NCBI GenBank assembly: GCA_024305405.1
Contig: JAKNDB010000105.1
Coordinates: 2,542,001-2,606,000 of the forward strand
Direction: 5' to 3'
DNA length: 64,000 bases
Source: Dirofilaria immitis
Taxonomy: Eukaryota > Nematoda > Chromadorea > Rhabditida > Onchocercidae
Every line of letters begins with the position of its first letter. Position 1 is the stretch's first letter. The notes under the pieces are model-generated. The model saw nothing but the letters and a program-made list of their open reading frames with translations. It did not search any database and was not told the DNA's origin. Below are positions 32,205 to 46,777 of this stretch, in pieces. The translations under genes were made by a program, and so were the position numbers.

Positions 32205-33658
32205 TGGGATAATAATACAGCAGGATTCCACACTGATGGATACCAGTCGCTTAAGGATCGATTCCGAAAACTAACAATTTTTTATCATTAAATAGTTGTC
32301 CTGGCGAATGTGGATGGAAAGTGGTACAAATGGGAAAGATAAAGAAGGGATGAGGTCATCGTTCCTTTTCTTCCTGAAAAATTTCCATGAATGTCAAATA
32401 CTGGAACAAAAGATGACTTTTGCCGACCTCTTCATCTTCTTCCTTTTCTTGCGTTTCTGTCTTTCCCATATATCATCTCATTTTCTCAATATTGAAAATT
32501 CTGTTCCTGTTTATTGAAACTATATCCAGGAACTGCCAAATGAGGATATAATTTTTATAAAATATGCTAAAATATTCGTTTTCATGATACTATGATTACG
32601 ATGACAATAGTGGTACTGATAATAGTTATAATTACGACGACGGTGATAATGATGGTAATAATAATGCCGGAATGATATCATTTTTCTTTTTAACATGATA
32701 ATAATGATGACAGTATAATGATGATGATAGCGTCGGTAGTGATAACAATGTTAATACAATGATGATAGTTGATGATTACGGTCAAAGGGAATGGCCTTAT
32801 TTTTATTAACATGATTTTCATGAAATCATTTCCCAATCTTTTAATCAATCAAATCAGACTTCTACATTCTCTGATTACTTAATTCCGGTTTCTTTGTTTG
32901 CATGTTTGCCTGTCACATTATTCTTAACTATTCCGAATGTCACAGCGATTTGTCGATAAAACTTTCACTTTTGGAGAGATATGAAATGAACTTGCTGACA
33001 ATGTTATTGTTAAAATAATGATAACGATAACGAGATACCTCACTCACACATTCCAACACCTCAAAATGTTAGAGAGTCATGAATTGCCTTTTCTCTTCCA
33101 ATTCATATAGAAAATAGGCTGAGGTGCAAATTGCGAAAGGTTCGCATTACTGTCAAATTTTGACTTGTATTAAAATTATTCTAATGGATAGTGTTATCAA
33201 TAAATAGCAGTTAGCAATTATATTTGATACAATTTACGTTTCTAACTACCTATTAATTATTTATTATATATAAGGTCTAACATTAACTAGCGTATAATAT
33301 CAAGTATTCGAAAATTAAAGTTATTAGTTTTGAATTTTGAAATATATGCATTCAAATTTAACTGCCACGAAGCATAGGATAAGTTCTATTATCAGAAAGG
33401 AATTCTTCACTGGGTTTTGGTTGATGTGTATGAGTTCATGCAGCATTTCAAACCATTGCATAATGTTGTCACTCAGTATTGTTACATGGCTTTAATTGTT
33501 ATCAATGTTTATCAAACTTTTAATTATTAATTATCTTAATATTAAATAATATTTGGCTTGTTTTGGTTTTGAAACTGTAGAGAATATTTTTAATCACATA
33601 TGTGTTTTCAGGGTTCTAAGAGATAGAAAAAGGTTTCATTAATCTCAAGTTCCAGTCG
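32205..33658. other. Divergent intergenic region with GAT/AAT-rich block
   Basis: Separates the secreted-protein gene (-) from UDP-galactopyranose mutase (+), so both promoters should lie here. About 32580-32790 is an imperfect GAT/AAT/ATG triplet-rich block. No coding exon was recognised. Confidence 0.5.
32580..32790. repeat. Imperfect GAT/AAT trinucleotide-rich low-complexity block
   Basis: Repeated GATGATAATGATGG-like words with many interruptions over about 200 bp. It does not code in a sustained frame. Confidence 0.65.
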
Positions 33659-36195
33659 ATGTCTAGCTTAAAAATTGATAAAGGTTTCCGATTAATAATC
33701 ATTGGTACTGGACCTACAGCAATCGGTATGCTGCATCGTATTTATTCATTGATAACAGAAGGAACTGTATTGGAAGAGGATATACAGGTATATACTTTAT
33801 TTCTCTCTTTTGTTTCTTTATTCTTTTCGAGCATTATAAACGATTTTTAGATCCTCAAGAAACTTCCAAAGATCGTTCCCAGTTGTACACTTATTAATGT
33901 CAAATAAACTACACTGAATGACTTAATATATTAATATTCGCATGATACTATCTCGCAATATTTTACTCAGTAACGTTTTATTATAAATGTTTTATTTATT
34001 GTTTATCTTTTAACGTAGATTTATTTTGAGATCGTAGTTCTGGAAAAAGAAAATGAAGTCGGTGGTTTAGCAAGATCAATAACCGATAAAAAGGATTTAC
34101 ATGGGATTTGGGTGTACATATTATGGGTGTATCAAAGTATCAAGAATTCGAAGAAGTTGTTACTTCTGCTGTAAATAAATGGAATAAAGTTAGACATTCT
34201 GTCAAGGTAAATTGGCATCAATAAAAATTATTGGATATCAAAATTTTTAAAAATTTAGAAAAACTTTTCAGATAAAAAATTTTCTGAATTTTTGAAATGA
34301 AATATACTTACTTATTTCCAGGCCGATTTAGCTCACCTATTCAAAAATAACAATCCAAGTGAAAACTACGTACCTTATCCTGTTCAACAGTCTGTTCCCT
34401 ATTTTCCACCTGCTATTAGACAAAAATGCATTAATGAACTGAAAGATCTGCAAGGATTACATATCGATTGTTCGAATTTTGCCGAATATAGCGCAAACAT
34501 ATTTGGGAATACGTTGTTGGATATCTTTATCAGACCATACAATCGTAAGGTGAAGTGATTGTGGTTAATCGCAAAATAGAGTTATAAATTTAATATCTTA
34601 AAAAAGGAAATAGTATTACTGTGTTTGTTTCGGTGTGGACAGTTGAGCTGGAAGAAATGAACGTATCTTGGGCATCGAATCGGGTACCAAATATTGATTT
34701 GCCTAATACTGAATTACGCTGCGGATGGAGCCGACAAGAACTTGAGGATGATCTTAGATCATCTATGACATGCTTCAGGTAACACTTGAATTTCTATTCT
34801 GATACTGCTGTGCAATTTCTTAATTAGCAGTTTGATTTTTTTAATTTCTGCTCTGAATTTTTACTTTTAGATATCCAAGAGATTACAAAGGTGTAGGCAA
34901 AATTTGGAAAAAATTGTCCAGCGATATCCGGAATCCATTTTTCATTTTCAAGAAAAAGTACAAAAGATCGATATTGAAGCAAAAAGGCTTTCTTTTTGGA
35001 AGTTTTCTTTTGTTTTTCATACTTGATTTTACTCTTCCTGAAATCTATACGACTTTCATATAATTTAAATTAGTCGTAATAATCATATATGATTATTATA
35101 TCAGTGGCTATCATCATTTTTGGTTTTGCAGGTAATTACTGAAGATTTAAATCAGAAGACGCATTCGTATGATTATAACGCTATATTATCTACTATACCG
35201 ATTCCAGAATTATCGAAAATTTCCGCAGTAATTAGTGATGTCAATTTAAAATATTCTAAGGTCCTTCTATAAATATACTTTTAATAAAATTAGCAATATG
35301 TAGTTGTTCTGTAGATTTCCTATTATTCTTCATTTTAGGTAATCCTTGTTGGTCTTGGTATAAAACATCCACAATGCGAATGGACTCAACTTGTAACTTG
35401 GGCATATTTTCCATTGCCTGATACCATTTTTACAGGTTTATGATGGATTCAAATTATTCATTTTCTGTTAAATTCTTTTAAATTTATTATACGTTTGTAA
35501 TCATGTTCCAGATGCACCTTCTTATCCAATTTCAATGATAATTTAACGCCAGATTGCAATCAATTCTGGTCAGTTCTATGTGAAATCGGATTGGAAGCTA
35601 ATGCAAATTTTATTGAAGAAGAAGTGATAGTGAAAGTAATTGAAGGTTGTCATACTTATTGATTTTTATTGAATCATATAATTCAAGTTTATTTTTCGTA
35701 GGAACACAGTTTTCATATTCACTCGTAAATTGTAAGATTATTTCGCTGATAAATTTTTTTAATTTTTGGCAACTGGGAAATATAATTAATCGTTATAGGA
35801 TTGAAACTCAAAGGTATAATAGCTGATAATAACGAGATTGTTGATAAATGGTTGTATATTTTGCCATATGGATATCCTATTCCAACTCTTGATAGAGACA
35901 AGGAATTACAACGCTGTCATAAAGCGTTCCAAGTAAGTTTTTTTCATCAAGCATTGTTGCACTGTGTCAGAAAGTTCTCATTTTTATGGCTCTTCAGGCG
36001 AATAATATTTATTCTCGTGGACGATTCGGAGGTTGGAAGTATGAAATATCGAATCAGGATCATTGTTTCATGATGGGCGTGCAGTGCGCAGATTTTATTC
36101 TTTTAAAGTTAAGGAAACATTGTATACTTTTTAATTTTTCAAAAATTTCCATATTTTATAAATCATCCTTTTTAAAAATGTTTATTTTACTTTAA
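33659..36195 (+). CDS. glf-1: UDP-galactopyranose mutase
   Basis: FAD-dependent enzyme that interconverts UDP-galactopyranose and UDP-galactofuranose, the donor for Galf glycans; absent from mammals. Exons: 33659-33787, 34019-34206, 34322-34549, 34633-34778, 34871-~35011, 35132-35260, 35339-35435, 35512-35645, 35799-35932, 35998-36195. Visible: the FAD-binding loop ([16 protein letters not shown]), EVGGLARS, the substrate-side block [27 protein letters not shown], and the C-terminal signature [17 protein letters not shown] plus MMGVQ. Single bases are missing at three runs (34088-34092, 34928-34929, 35427-35431). The acceptor before 34633 reads TTTCG rather than TTTCAG. The donor near 35011 is weak. 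With corrections the model is about 508 codons, close to eukaryotic family length. The extreme C-terminus after CADFILL could instead be intron read-through. Confidence 0.93.
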
Positions 36196-37079
36196 CATCG
36201 GTAGATGCGTAAATATAGAAATTTATCGACTAGTATATTACAAGTAGTTATTCTACATATCGTATACAACAAGATATTTTGTTAACGAAGGCACGAAAAT
36301 AATTACAATCAACCACAGAAAAGCGAAGTATAAAAAGAACTAACCATTTGTGCTTGCCATCGAGTGCTGCTGAAAAATTTCAGGAAATAAAATATGGAAC
36401 TTATTCAAAAGTTATTTTATAATTTCAGTGTTGCACCGTAAACTACATTTCGAAAGGGACTTAATGGGAAAGCCATAAATTTTGGGTTTTTGTAATGTTT
36501 GGACACTGAAAATTTGAATCATTGTTTCTCCTAGAATTGCATTGTCATAAAGATTTTTAGTATTAAATATAAAGTAGCAATATATATAGCACTCGAAGGC
36601 CTAAACGTTTACTACGTTTTTGTATGATACTCACGCACGAACGAATGACAAAACCAGAAACTACCATGGACGACTTGTGGAAAAAAATTAGAATCGAAAT
36701 CATAATACATTGATACAAATCACGATTGTTTATGAAAGAACTTCAAATAGACATAGCAAAAAGTGTATAAGTAAAAAACGATTCAAATTCCAACATTAAA
36801 AGATCGATATATCTTCACTTTTTCTCGTTTTCCTATCGGGCTAAATTCTTCACTCGATTCAATTTTTTTCCTGATTTGGCTGTTGTTTCTTTATTCCAAA
36901 TTAGATTCTATTTTGATTTCTTATTTTCTTTTAAATTTCTTCCAAACTTAAATTCAGAGAAAGAAATAAATTTACATTGCAGAGATATCCTATCGACTAT
37001 CATGCATTTGTTCAAGATTTCCAGTAGAATTTTTATATTTTCAATTTGCTGCCTTATTGAGATTGACTGTTAAAATGGG
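36196..37079. other. Intergenic, convergent 3' ends
   Basis: Between the 3' ends of UDP-galactopyranose mutase (+) and SRF (-). AT-rich; nothing coding or repetitive stands out. Confidence 0.5.
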
Positions 37080-40000
37080 TCAGCTGGAATGTTCACTGTT
37101 TTCTAATTGGGCTGCACTTAATGCGGCTGTCGACATGATTTGCAAGAGGCTCTGTAAAAAGAATTATATGCATGCATGTAAGTTAAAGACGAACACGAAA
37201 TGAAAATAACCTATACCTGTTGCAAAGTGAGCGAATTAATAGGAAACATAAATTGTGGACTAGTTTGTTGATTTTCAGAGGAATTACTATTGCTACCATT
37301 GCCATTTGAGAACAAGGAATTACTATCAGCTCCTAAAATTGAATAACATTTGCAAATTCACCTCCTCTTTACTAAAACGAAAACCCTGGATGATTTATTT
37401 CTCAACTTTCTGAATCTATTAAAAAGCAGTTACCATTTTTGAATTTACTAAATAAAAATCTTTTCAACCTTCATCATTTGTATAAACCACGCCCTGAGGT
37501 ATCTGGTACATGATGGCATTGCTGCTGGTTCCCGCTGTTGAAGCAGAATTTAAACCTGAAAATCATTCAACAGATTAAGACCAGAAAATTTCAAGTTATG
37601 TAAATAAATCTTGATTTCCATCATTTTCATCGTTTTTTTCATACCAGCATAATGATTAATGATTAAATTCACAAGCGATATCTAGAAATAAATCATCTTT
37701 ATTCATGCTATCAAAGTTGAAAAAAAAAAGAAAAAGAAAAAGATATAAATTAAAAAGTTCTGTTGTGAATCGTTAAATTATCTAGATATATTGACGAGCT
37801 AAAAACTACCTGGCAACAGAAATGGTGTGAAAAGCGGGAATGTTGTGGTAGCTTGAATATTGGTGCTAGTAGCAATGTTACCAATAGTACCATTATGAGC
37901 ACTACTACAATTGTTATTATTAATGACATTTCTAACATCATTACTGTTTTTAATTTTTGCTTTGCTTCTTTGCAACTGTCGTTGAGCAGCCGCTACACGA
38001 AGTGCTTCCTTCAATGTCTGTTGTAATGACAAAGAGGTCGCTTTCTCTGAAAAAGGATTATCATTAATTGTGATATTTGATAAATTAAGTATCAGTTCCT
38101 GCGTTATTCTATGAAAGCTTAAAATGTTGCAATAAAATAAATAAGTCGCAAGGGCGGACGTTCTAAAAGACAAAATGCATTACTTTGAATGATCAATAAT
38201 CTCATTGGCGGATATGAACAGCTATGCTCAATAACTTGAAACTTTATCACAATTAAGAAAATTTGCTATAATACTTTTGCTTATTGTTAGTCATTTGCAA
38301 ATATTTTAAGTTTTATATGTAATTTAAGCTTAATCAATGCCTTGTAGCTAATTTTATTAAACTAATATGTTCCAATGATCAAATTTCTTATCCTTATTAT
38401 AGCCTTTGTTGTATGATAAAAGTATTTCAATTGTGATGAATGATGCGCCGATTAGTCTCTCCAATTTATCCATTCTTTTTATTTTATCTCCCTATTCATC
38501 TCTACATCGGTATCTACTCAATTACAATGTCCATAAATTGACAACAGCTGTCCAGATTTGGTCTGTGATGTAGTATGTCTTAATGGCCTTCTAAAGAATT
38601 CAGTCGTTTGTTTCTTCTCAATCGCCTTTTCGCCAAATATATATATATATATATATATCACAGAAAGAACGGAAGTGACTAAAAGAGGTATTAGCATAGC
38701 GGCTATTATTACTGCTACTATTATTACTACTGTTACTAATACTACTATTTCTCGTGCTACTATTAATTTCAATTTTCTTCTTATCTCCATCTATACTTCA
38801 AATTTGAAAACTTTTTCCCTCTACCGATTTCGACATTCGCCTTCCTTTCTTCTATTTGCAGACTTAATTTCCGTATATATCGTTCGCAGCATTACAATCG
38901 TTAAAATCTCATTTATATGTACCATTAGTTAAATCATTCAAAGGAACAACTGTCGCTGACCTCTATGATGAACTCCAAAGATGAGAAGAATTGAATAGAA
39001 TAAAATGACAGTTGTTAATTCATCTGATAAAACCACCATAAAGGGTCACTGACTTACTTAGTTACTAATAGCTTTCTCTCCTCTCTCCACATCGCATCAA
39101 AAGCAATTAAGTATGCTTTTATAAATGAGGCGCTAAGCTCAAAAGTTGAAATTTTCTGCGTTATGCGCTTAGAGGACAGAAAATTTTAAATTTGTAGTGC
39201 TAAGAGGTTTGAAATTAAAAATGACTGTAATAATAAATTGTTTAAATATAGTGAAACATTATGACCTTTTTCTTTGTCAGTATCGCTTTCTTCCACGATG
39301 GCATCATGACTATCAACGCTTTCCGATTCACCGCCATCGGAATTTTCCGCTTCTTCAGGATTGCACGTCGGTGAGGCAGCTGTCATTGCGGGATGTACCA
39401 TTGTTGGTAACTCGGGACACTACAATCAAAAAGCATTTGTCATTTAATATCGAGAATGATATTTCAAAATTATGTATCAGTTCGCATACTTTTTTAATTG
39501 AAGTTGACATTAAAACAAAACTTTGGAACTATCAAAAACATTTTCTAAATCAAAGGACAGTAGTTCAGTATTAGGAATTAAGCAAATAAATTCATATTTA
39601 AAATTTTGGAACAAATTACAAAGCTTCATTAATTAATATACATAAACATATAATGTAAATTATTTAGGTGGACCAATTAATTCATTTGGATTGTTTGGTC
39701 TGCTAATTAATATTATTGCTACTAAACTGGTCCCTTTTAGGATTTTACTAATACAAACATCAAAATGAGAAGATATTAGTGGCAATAGCAATATTGATGA
39801 TGACAGTAGTTATTGTAGAGAATGAAAGGAAGAGTCAGTGAAATTTGCCATCTTCAGCTGCATAAAACCACACATAAAGAGCTATTATCATTGCTATTGC
39901 TACTGCTAAGACCAGTTTTCAATAAGTTTTAAAAATCCAAATTTGTACACAGAGTGAAAAAGCGCTGTGCATTAAGAAGCCATCCAAAAGTTTCATTAAT

Positions 40001-43000
40001 TAGCTAATTTCTGACAAATTTGATGAATTTGGAACATCTCCGCAAAATGAAAATTTTTAAGTTTAATTACGTTTGAAATAAGTCCCTGATCTACCAACTA
40101 ATATAAACGCATAACTTGTATCAATCTGCTGACTTTACATATTTATTAAGTTCTTGATTGCTGCTGATAACAATTTTTAACACACAGATTAATAATGAAT
40201 TCTTAGATGTCTTTTTTTTTTTGCACGATTTTGCAAATATTATTTTCAATTAGTTTGCTAGTCATGCGATAATTATGTTGTATTGTTAAGTATGAAGCAA
40301 TAGTTTGAAAATCAGAAAATTTTAATGAAAATTGAATTATCCAAATATTCATCGATGTTCTGTAAATGATATTAAAACAGTTTTTTGATGATAGAAGTTG
40401 TTTGATTATTTAGATAGCATTTGAATTCTTAGCAGTAGAATAACAACAATATTCTTTCATTTTTTAAATAGGAAATAGAAATAAATGATTTCAGTTAGCT
40501 AACAGAACATTCAGACTTCACATTTCATGTGAAGGAATTTAAATTACACAGAAATATTTATATATTTAGTACCATTTCTTGATTTTCAAACAAGTTTCTA
40601 TCAAAATTTCAATCCGTTTGAAGACAAAATAGATAGATATGTGTAAATAGAAAGTGAAAAAAAAAAGAGACGACCATTTTCTTAGTTAATCATTATTAGT
40701 AGAGAGGTATCTATGTTTAGTACCACTTTCTAAAAAAAGATGAAAAACTAACAGTCTTTAAGTAAACAGTAAGAAGACAATTCCAGTTTTCTTCAGAAAA
40801 TTTTGTCCGAATTGCATTAAGAAATGTTCTGTAATAATGATAGTGCGACACTAATTAAGCTTTATTATTGTGGAAAAAAAACAAGCTTTCAATCTTTGCA
40901 GAATCTATAAAATCATATCCTTATTGAATTTGAAATTTGTTATTTCACAATACAAGAAATTTGAATGTGAAGAAGAGAAGCATTAAAGTTCATAATTCGA
41001 TTTACAAAGATTCATGTAATGAATTTCAATTACTTTACTATGGATTGCTAGGACAAAAGAATAAGAAACTATAAATGCGATGATGTCATGCCCTAACTTT
41101 ATTCGTTTTGAAGGATCGAACTATATTCGGTTTTATTTAATCATTTGTTTATGAAATAGCAGCATATCATTTTTGTTAATCCTAACCCTTCTTTCATCGG
41201 TTGAAATCTATCACATGTTTGTTTCATCTGCATCTCAAAATATTCATTTACTTTTTCCATTGCTGAAACACTATTACAAACACTTAATTTATTAAATCTA
41301 TCAGCCAATTATCAATCCAATATCATTATCTAAACTTCTCGATGCTCTTTCATTTTTCCAAGATTCGCTATCATTTTCGTCTTGTTGCTTGTTTGTGCGT
41401 TTCCTATAATAACGGCAATTGATGTAACAAATATAGGCTGCCAGTGATCCGATGTAATGTTGTTTCGTCTTACTTATCACATTTATCACACACATACGCA
41501 CACGCATACATACATATACACAGACAGCCACACGTATACATACATATATACTACGTACACATGCATAAATTCTACATCTCTCTATCTATTCATCGACCAT
41601 CTGAGGAGTATATCCTTTTCATCTTCTCCCTTAAATCTTTTTACATATTGGCTCGCTGATATCGCTGATACTACTGCTGCTGCTGTTGCTGTTGCTTTGC
41701 TGTTATTATTGTTGTTATTGTTGCAAGGTGGCAATGCAGGCAGTTCTCGTCTTGTCGTCGAAGGATTGATGATGTTTGCTTGCTTGCCTTATTATTGTTA
41801 TTGCACATATTTGCTTGACAGGCAAGTTGCCGAGATTTCTCCCTCTCTGTTGGTTATTTTAAGATTTAATGAGAATGGAATAATGGAAGTTTGTTTTCAG
41901 GATGATGGAAGCGTGGGTGGCTCTGATGGCTCAAGAAAATGACGCCAATGGCCTTTCCCCTTTCCCTCCGTATCTCAAGCTTTCCGTATAAAAGTATATG
42001 TGTGCGTGTACATGTGTGTGTGTGTGTTGTGTGTGTGTGTATGTGTATGTATGTATGTATGTATGTATGTATGTATGTACGTATGTATGTATGTATGTAT
42101 GTATGTAGGTATATATGTGTGTACGATATGTTAGTTAATAGAGGAGATTCTTAAATAGTATTGCTGGTGATGTAAATTGACTGGAAGATATGTGTATGTT
42201 TTGGATGATAAATGCAGTGGAAAAGGGATATATGTAAGTATTTGATAGGAACAGATCAGATCCAAGTACCACGCAATTAGCGCTTCTTTTCCTTTTGCTC
42301 CCATTTTCTGGCATTCATCAACATATTCTCGTTATCTTCATGCTGAGAAAGTTTGGAAAGTGCAATGAAAATTTTGAAATTTTATGAAACTAAATTATTT
42401 AAATATCAAAATAAGAATGCAGTACAGTATTTTTTGTGCTCTGATGGATTCCTCTTTCTCTGCATTTTACAACGATGAATATACAAAAAAAGAAGAAAAA
42501 AATAGTTTGCTTTGAGATTTGACATCTTTTCTTTTCACCTTCTTTACATATTTCCAAATGATGCTAGTTAAGAGATACCAAAGAATTCAGTGCTAAATTC
42601 AGATTTCAAATTCAAAATACTGAAATAAAAGTGGATAAAAACAGAGGATACACATAAAGTAGACTAATTACTGATTTATAAGTGCACCAACAAGAAGCCT
42701 GATTGGACAGTAAGCAAAAATTTAGAGGGATGGAGTAGATGCTACCCAGCATTACTACCGTATTTGTCAATGGAAATGAAGAATTCAGAGAGTAGAAGAG
42801 AGGGAAGAGGAAAACTGCAAACGAGGAAAGAATGCATGACATGATAGGAGGACGATGATGCTGTACTGAGATGTGATGCAGGTTATACGGTGGTGTCCAT
42901 CCAAGAATGTGACATCCTGAATTGTTGCTGGTTGGTTGTTAACGGAAACACCAGCTGATGTATGACATAACATAGAATGCAGACAACTGCACATGCACAT

Positions 43001-46000
43001 GCACATGCACATACACAAACAATTTGTTTATTTGATAGTGACGGCAACGATTTCGCATTTTCGACATCTTTTTACCGTACTTTCAAGGGCGATCATTGTT
43101 CTGTGTGTCACAAAAATTTCAAAATGACATCGCATTTGTATATTTTTTTTCTTCAAAATTTGAGAATTCATATATCAATATGAATTGAGAAGGGCGAGAA
43201 TCCACAACAGATATTATTTATAGTTAACAAAAAAAGAATGAGAGAAAGAAGGATGATTCAGTAAATTGAAAAGTCAATTGCTTTTTGAAGTTAACCTAAG
43301 TTTATTATTTGCATAATCCCTATATTTATGCTATTGGTGAGAACCGCAATGATAACATAAAGCCAAAAATTGAAGATTACAGTTCTGTTTTTTTCTTTTT
43401 ATTTATTAAAATTATAATCATCAGTTTACTTATTTGGTTATAGCGGTCTCAAAAAAGAAGAGTGGATAATTATGCTCAAAAGAATCAATGGGCTTTTTTT
43501 TTCAAATTGATGAGGTCAACAGATGTGAGAAGTTTTTGCGAATCATAGAGAAATGCGCGAGAATTGATGATATATATTATATTCCTCATATGATTTATTA
43601 GACGCAATTTCAACTCGAATTGCATGTGAACAAACCTCATTTAATTTTCGCTTTCTTGAAATATTTGGTTGTGGCTCAAATGTAAATTCTTGTCGAGCTC
43701 CAAGCGGATCTACCGCATCATCTAAAAGTGAATAATGATTATTCATGGAGTAGCGCATGATATCATTATTAGCTATATAAACTAATTTAGATGTTACAAG
43801 ATAGCAAATTTTGTTTAGTATTCTGATAGTTGAGAAAGCTTGAGCTGGAATTTTTATAGTTTATGTTAATTCTAAAGAATTTCCTAAAAGAAAATGTTGC
43901 TTAAAATTATTTTTTGTTTCAGAACGGTTGGTGAATTATTATAAAGACATTTGAAAATAAATGCAATCAGGAAAAAAGCTGAAGTGAATGCAAACCAATA
44001 TCAGGAGTGTTAAGACAATTCCTAATCAGTGTTTTTCCAGCTTCGGAAGAAATCATCGGTCGTAATTTCTTTGTGGCAAACGTATAGACATGACCTGTTT
44101 CCGATGCTACCAGTAACATCACCTGAGTTCCTGTTAGTGTTGATAATTCGTAGGCCTGACGAGAAAAGTGATGATAAATAAATGCATTTCATGTGGGAGT
44201 TAAATTTGAAGACTACATACAAAAATTGTAAATAATCGTCATCGGAAATGAATTACTTTCTAGAAGAGATAAATTTATGCGAGAGATTCTTTATTTTTCA
44301 AAAGGAGATAAAAACAATAATCGAATACCAACTTTTTCATAATTCCAGTTTTCCTTTTACTAAACGTTGTATACCTTCGTAGTTTATTGCCGATATATTC
44401 CATTTTTATCTTTACTCGACCTGAAAAATATTAACTGAAACATGACATTATTAAATCAACGAATATATATATAATCATAAGAAAAATATAAACGCATATA
44501 CGCATACGCATATTTGATTAACTACGATCGACGCTTTTGCATATTTTTGAAATTTTATTGACTAAAATTAAATTTTAGAAATAAATAATTCCTGCACATA
44601 CCTATGTACAGAAATGACAAGGTTAGAAAGGAACATATAGAGGATGAGATCGAGATTATTTTGAATTTTGAGCAATATGAAGAATTAGAAGATTTAAAGT
44701 AAATGAAATTTAATTATGACAAACACTTTATGCCCCAGCCGAAACATCATCCTTTAATTTACCACTTAATTAATCTAAATTGATATGCTCAATAAATTTT
44801 TTTATTTTATTTCATTTCAACTGCTAGTCAGATTCTTTATAATTTAAATCCGTACCTTTTGTTTTCTTTCCGTTCGGTAATGCCGGAGTGACTTCATTCA
44901 CCTGATGTTGCAGCTGCGGGGACGAGCTTACATTCACCTCCCATCACACCTTCTTCTGTTGATGACTAAAGAGGAATATAAAGCATAACAGTTTAAGGAT
45001 AAGATGGAGCAAATTAAATGATCCAACTTTGTTTATGACATCAGCTTATACCACGGCTATTTCTAGAATATTACTATAATCGCTGAAATATTCTCAGATG
45101 CGATAGTTCATCTTTCGTTCGTTTATCTCTATTTAAATATCTATTCTCAGTGCTTTTCATCATTTCGCATTTTAACCAAAGAGGGCTACATATTATGGAA
45201 GTAAATATTTTTAATCGATGAATGATTATTGTTTAGTTAACTAAACAATATTTGCTATTTCCGGGAAGAATGAAACTTACTATGGTATCAATTTATTAGT
45301 TTAGAAACATATAATTTGTAATGCTCGTTTTATACGATTTACAATATTGATTTTTAGAGACACGTAAGAAAGTTAAAAATAATAAGACCTTAATAATTAT
45401 TTCAATATTGGCAGAAAATCAAATGATTCTTTGATACTCATTGTATCAAGCGTTAAATTTCAAGCTTGTGAATTATGAAGTATATTTTGAAATTTTTGCT
45501 ATTAGCAGTCTCAATTGACCACATAATAAATATGGATAGAAGTCGAATAACAGATGCATAAAATATATACAAAGACATATATTAACTATATTAAAAACTA
45601 AATGATATAATTTGAATAAAACTGCTAAAGCATCCCTGTGACATTAAAAAAAAAAACTTAGATTCGGGTTCATTGAATTGAAGGAAAGATAAGAAAGATA
45701 GCTCTATTGAATTAGAAAATATCTATTTTCCATATTATCCTCATTTCGTTAAAAAATATTCAGTATCAGCAATAAAATTATGAAATTGACACTGAGAAAA
45801 GGAAGCCACTTTCAAAATTAACTATGTTCATTCTGCGGCATCGCTTGCATCAAATCATTCTATTTTTCTTCAAATTTCTTAAAATTACAAGAAATCGGAA
45901 TCTTCAGAAATTCAGCAAACAGCAGATAAGAGAGCAACATATAAAAAGTTACTATTGTTCAGCGGCGGTTCGACACGTTTCTAGAGTATTTAGCAAATCA

Positions 46001-46716
46001 CATCTTCATCCTTCAGTCCTTTATTGCATTAATTAATTATTTTAACAGAAAGACGGTAAATATAATATGATATCCAGTGATATTATCCAATAATCAATAA
46101 TACCTAGTTATGGATGGAGATATACAGATTGGTATAATTAGATTTAAAAAACATTTATTGAGAATTTCATAAATTAACCATTGCATTTTAAAGTACGAAC
46201 TTGTGAGGTCCACTCAAATAAAAATTTCTGAAAAAATTAGAAACAATGAGTCATAGAATTTATATGCAAAATTCAGCTGCTAAAAGCATAGTTTTAATGC
46301 GTTCATTTATGTTTAGTGATAAACATGGTAGAACTAAGCATAAAAACTGCGTTGAAACCTTCATAATCACGAAACAAATTCCTGTTATTTTATCTCATTT
46401 ATTTGCTTCAGAGCTTTAATTTTTATTAAAATATTAATACTATCGTCACAACCGTCTATTTACATCAATAGTAAGAGATCTTATTTTCAAATTAGCAAAA
46501 ATAATGAAGACTTTCATACAACAACTTATTTTGGTATAAAAATATTAATGGAATAATTCAGATCAGGAATAATTTTTTAAGATAGCAAAGTGAAATGTGT
46601 TGCAGAAATAAGTTCCACTATCCAAGTAGAAAATCTTATATCAAAATACTTATACTTCCTCTTCCTCATACTGCTCCTTCTCCATTTTTATCACCCTCAT
46701 TATTATTATTATTATT

Positions 46717-46777
<61 letters not shown>

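Larger units (their letters stand above)
39420..43635. other. Large SRF intron rich in simple repeats
   Basis: A 4.2-kb intron between the exon after the MADS domain and the acidic exon. It contains the simple-repeat blocks listed separately. Open frames here (for example 41457-41942, 161 codons) are produced by low-complexity sequence and have no splice or family support. Confidence 0.75.

Noticed and set aside
33659..36195. Horizontal transfer of UDP-galactopyranose mutase from bacteria
   Set aside because: Ten exons with nematode-type introns and eukaryote-like sequence; nematodes are known to have this enzyme.
41457..41942. 161-codon plus-strand frame with Leu runs
   Set aside because: Low-complexity CA and CTG repeats keep it open; it lies inside an SRF intron with no splice or domain support.
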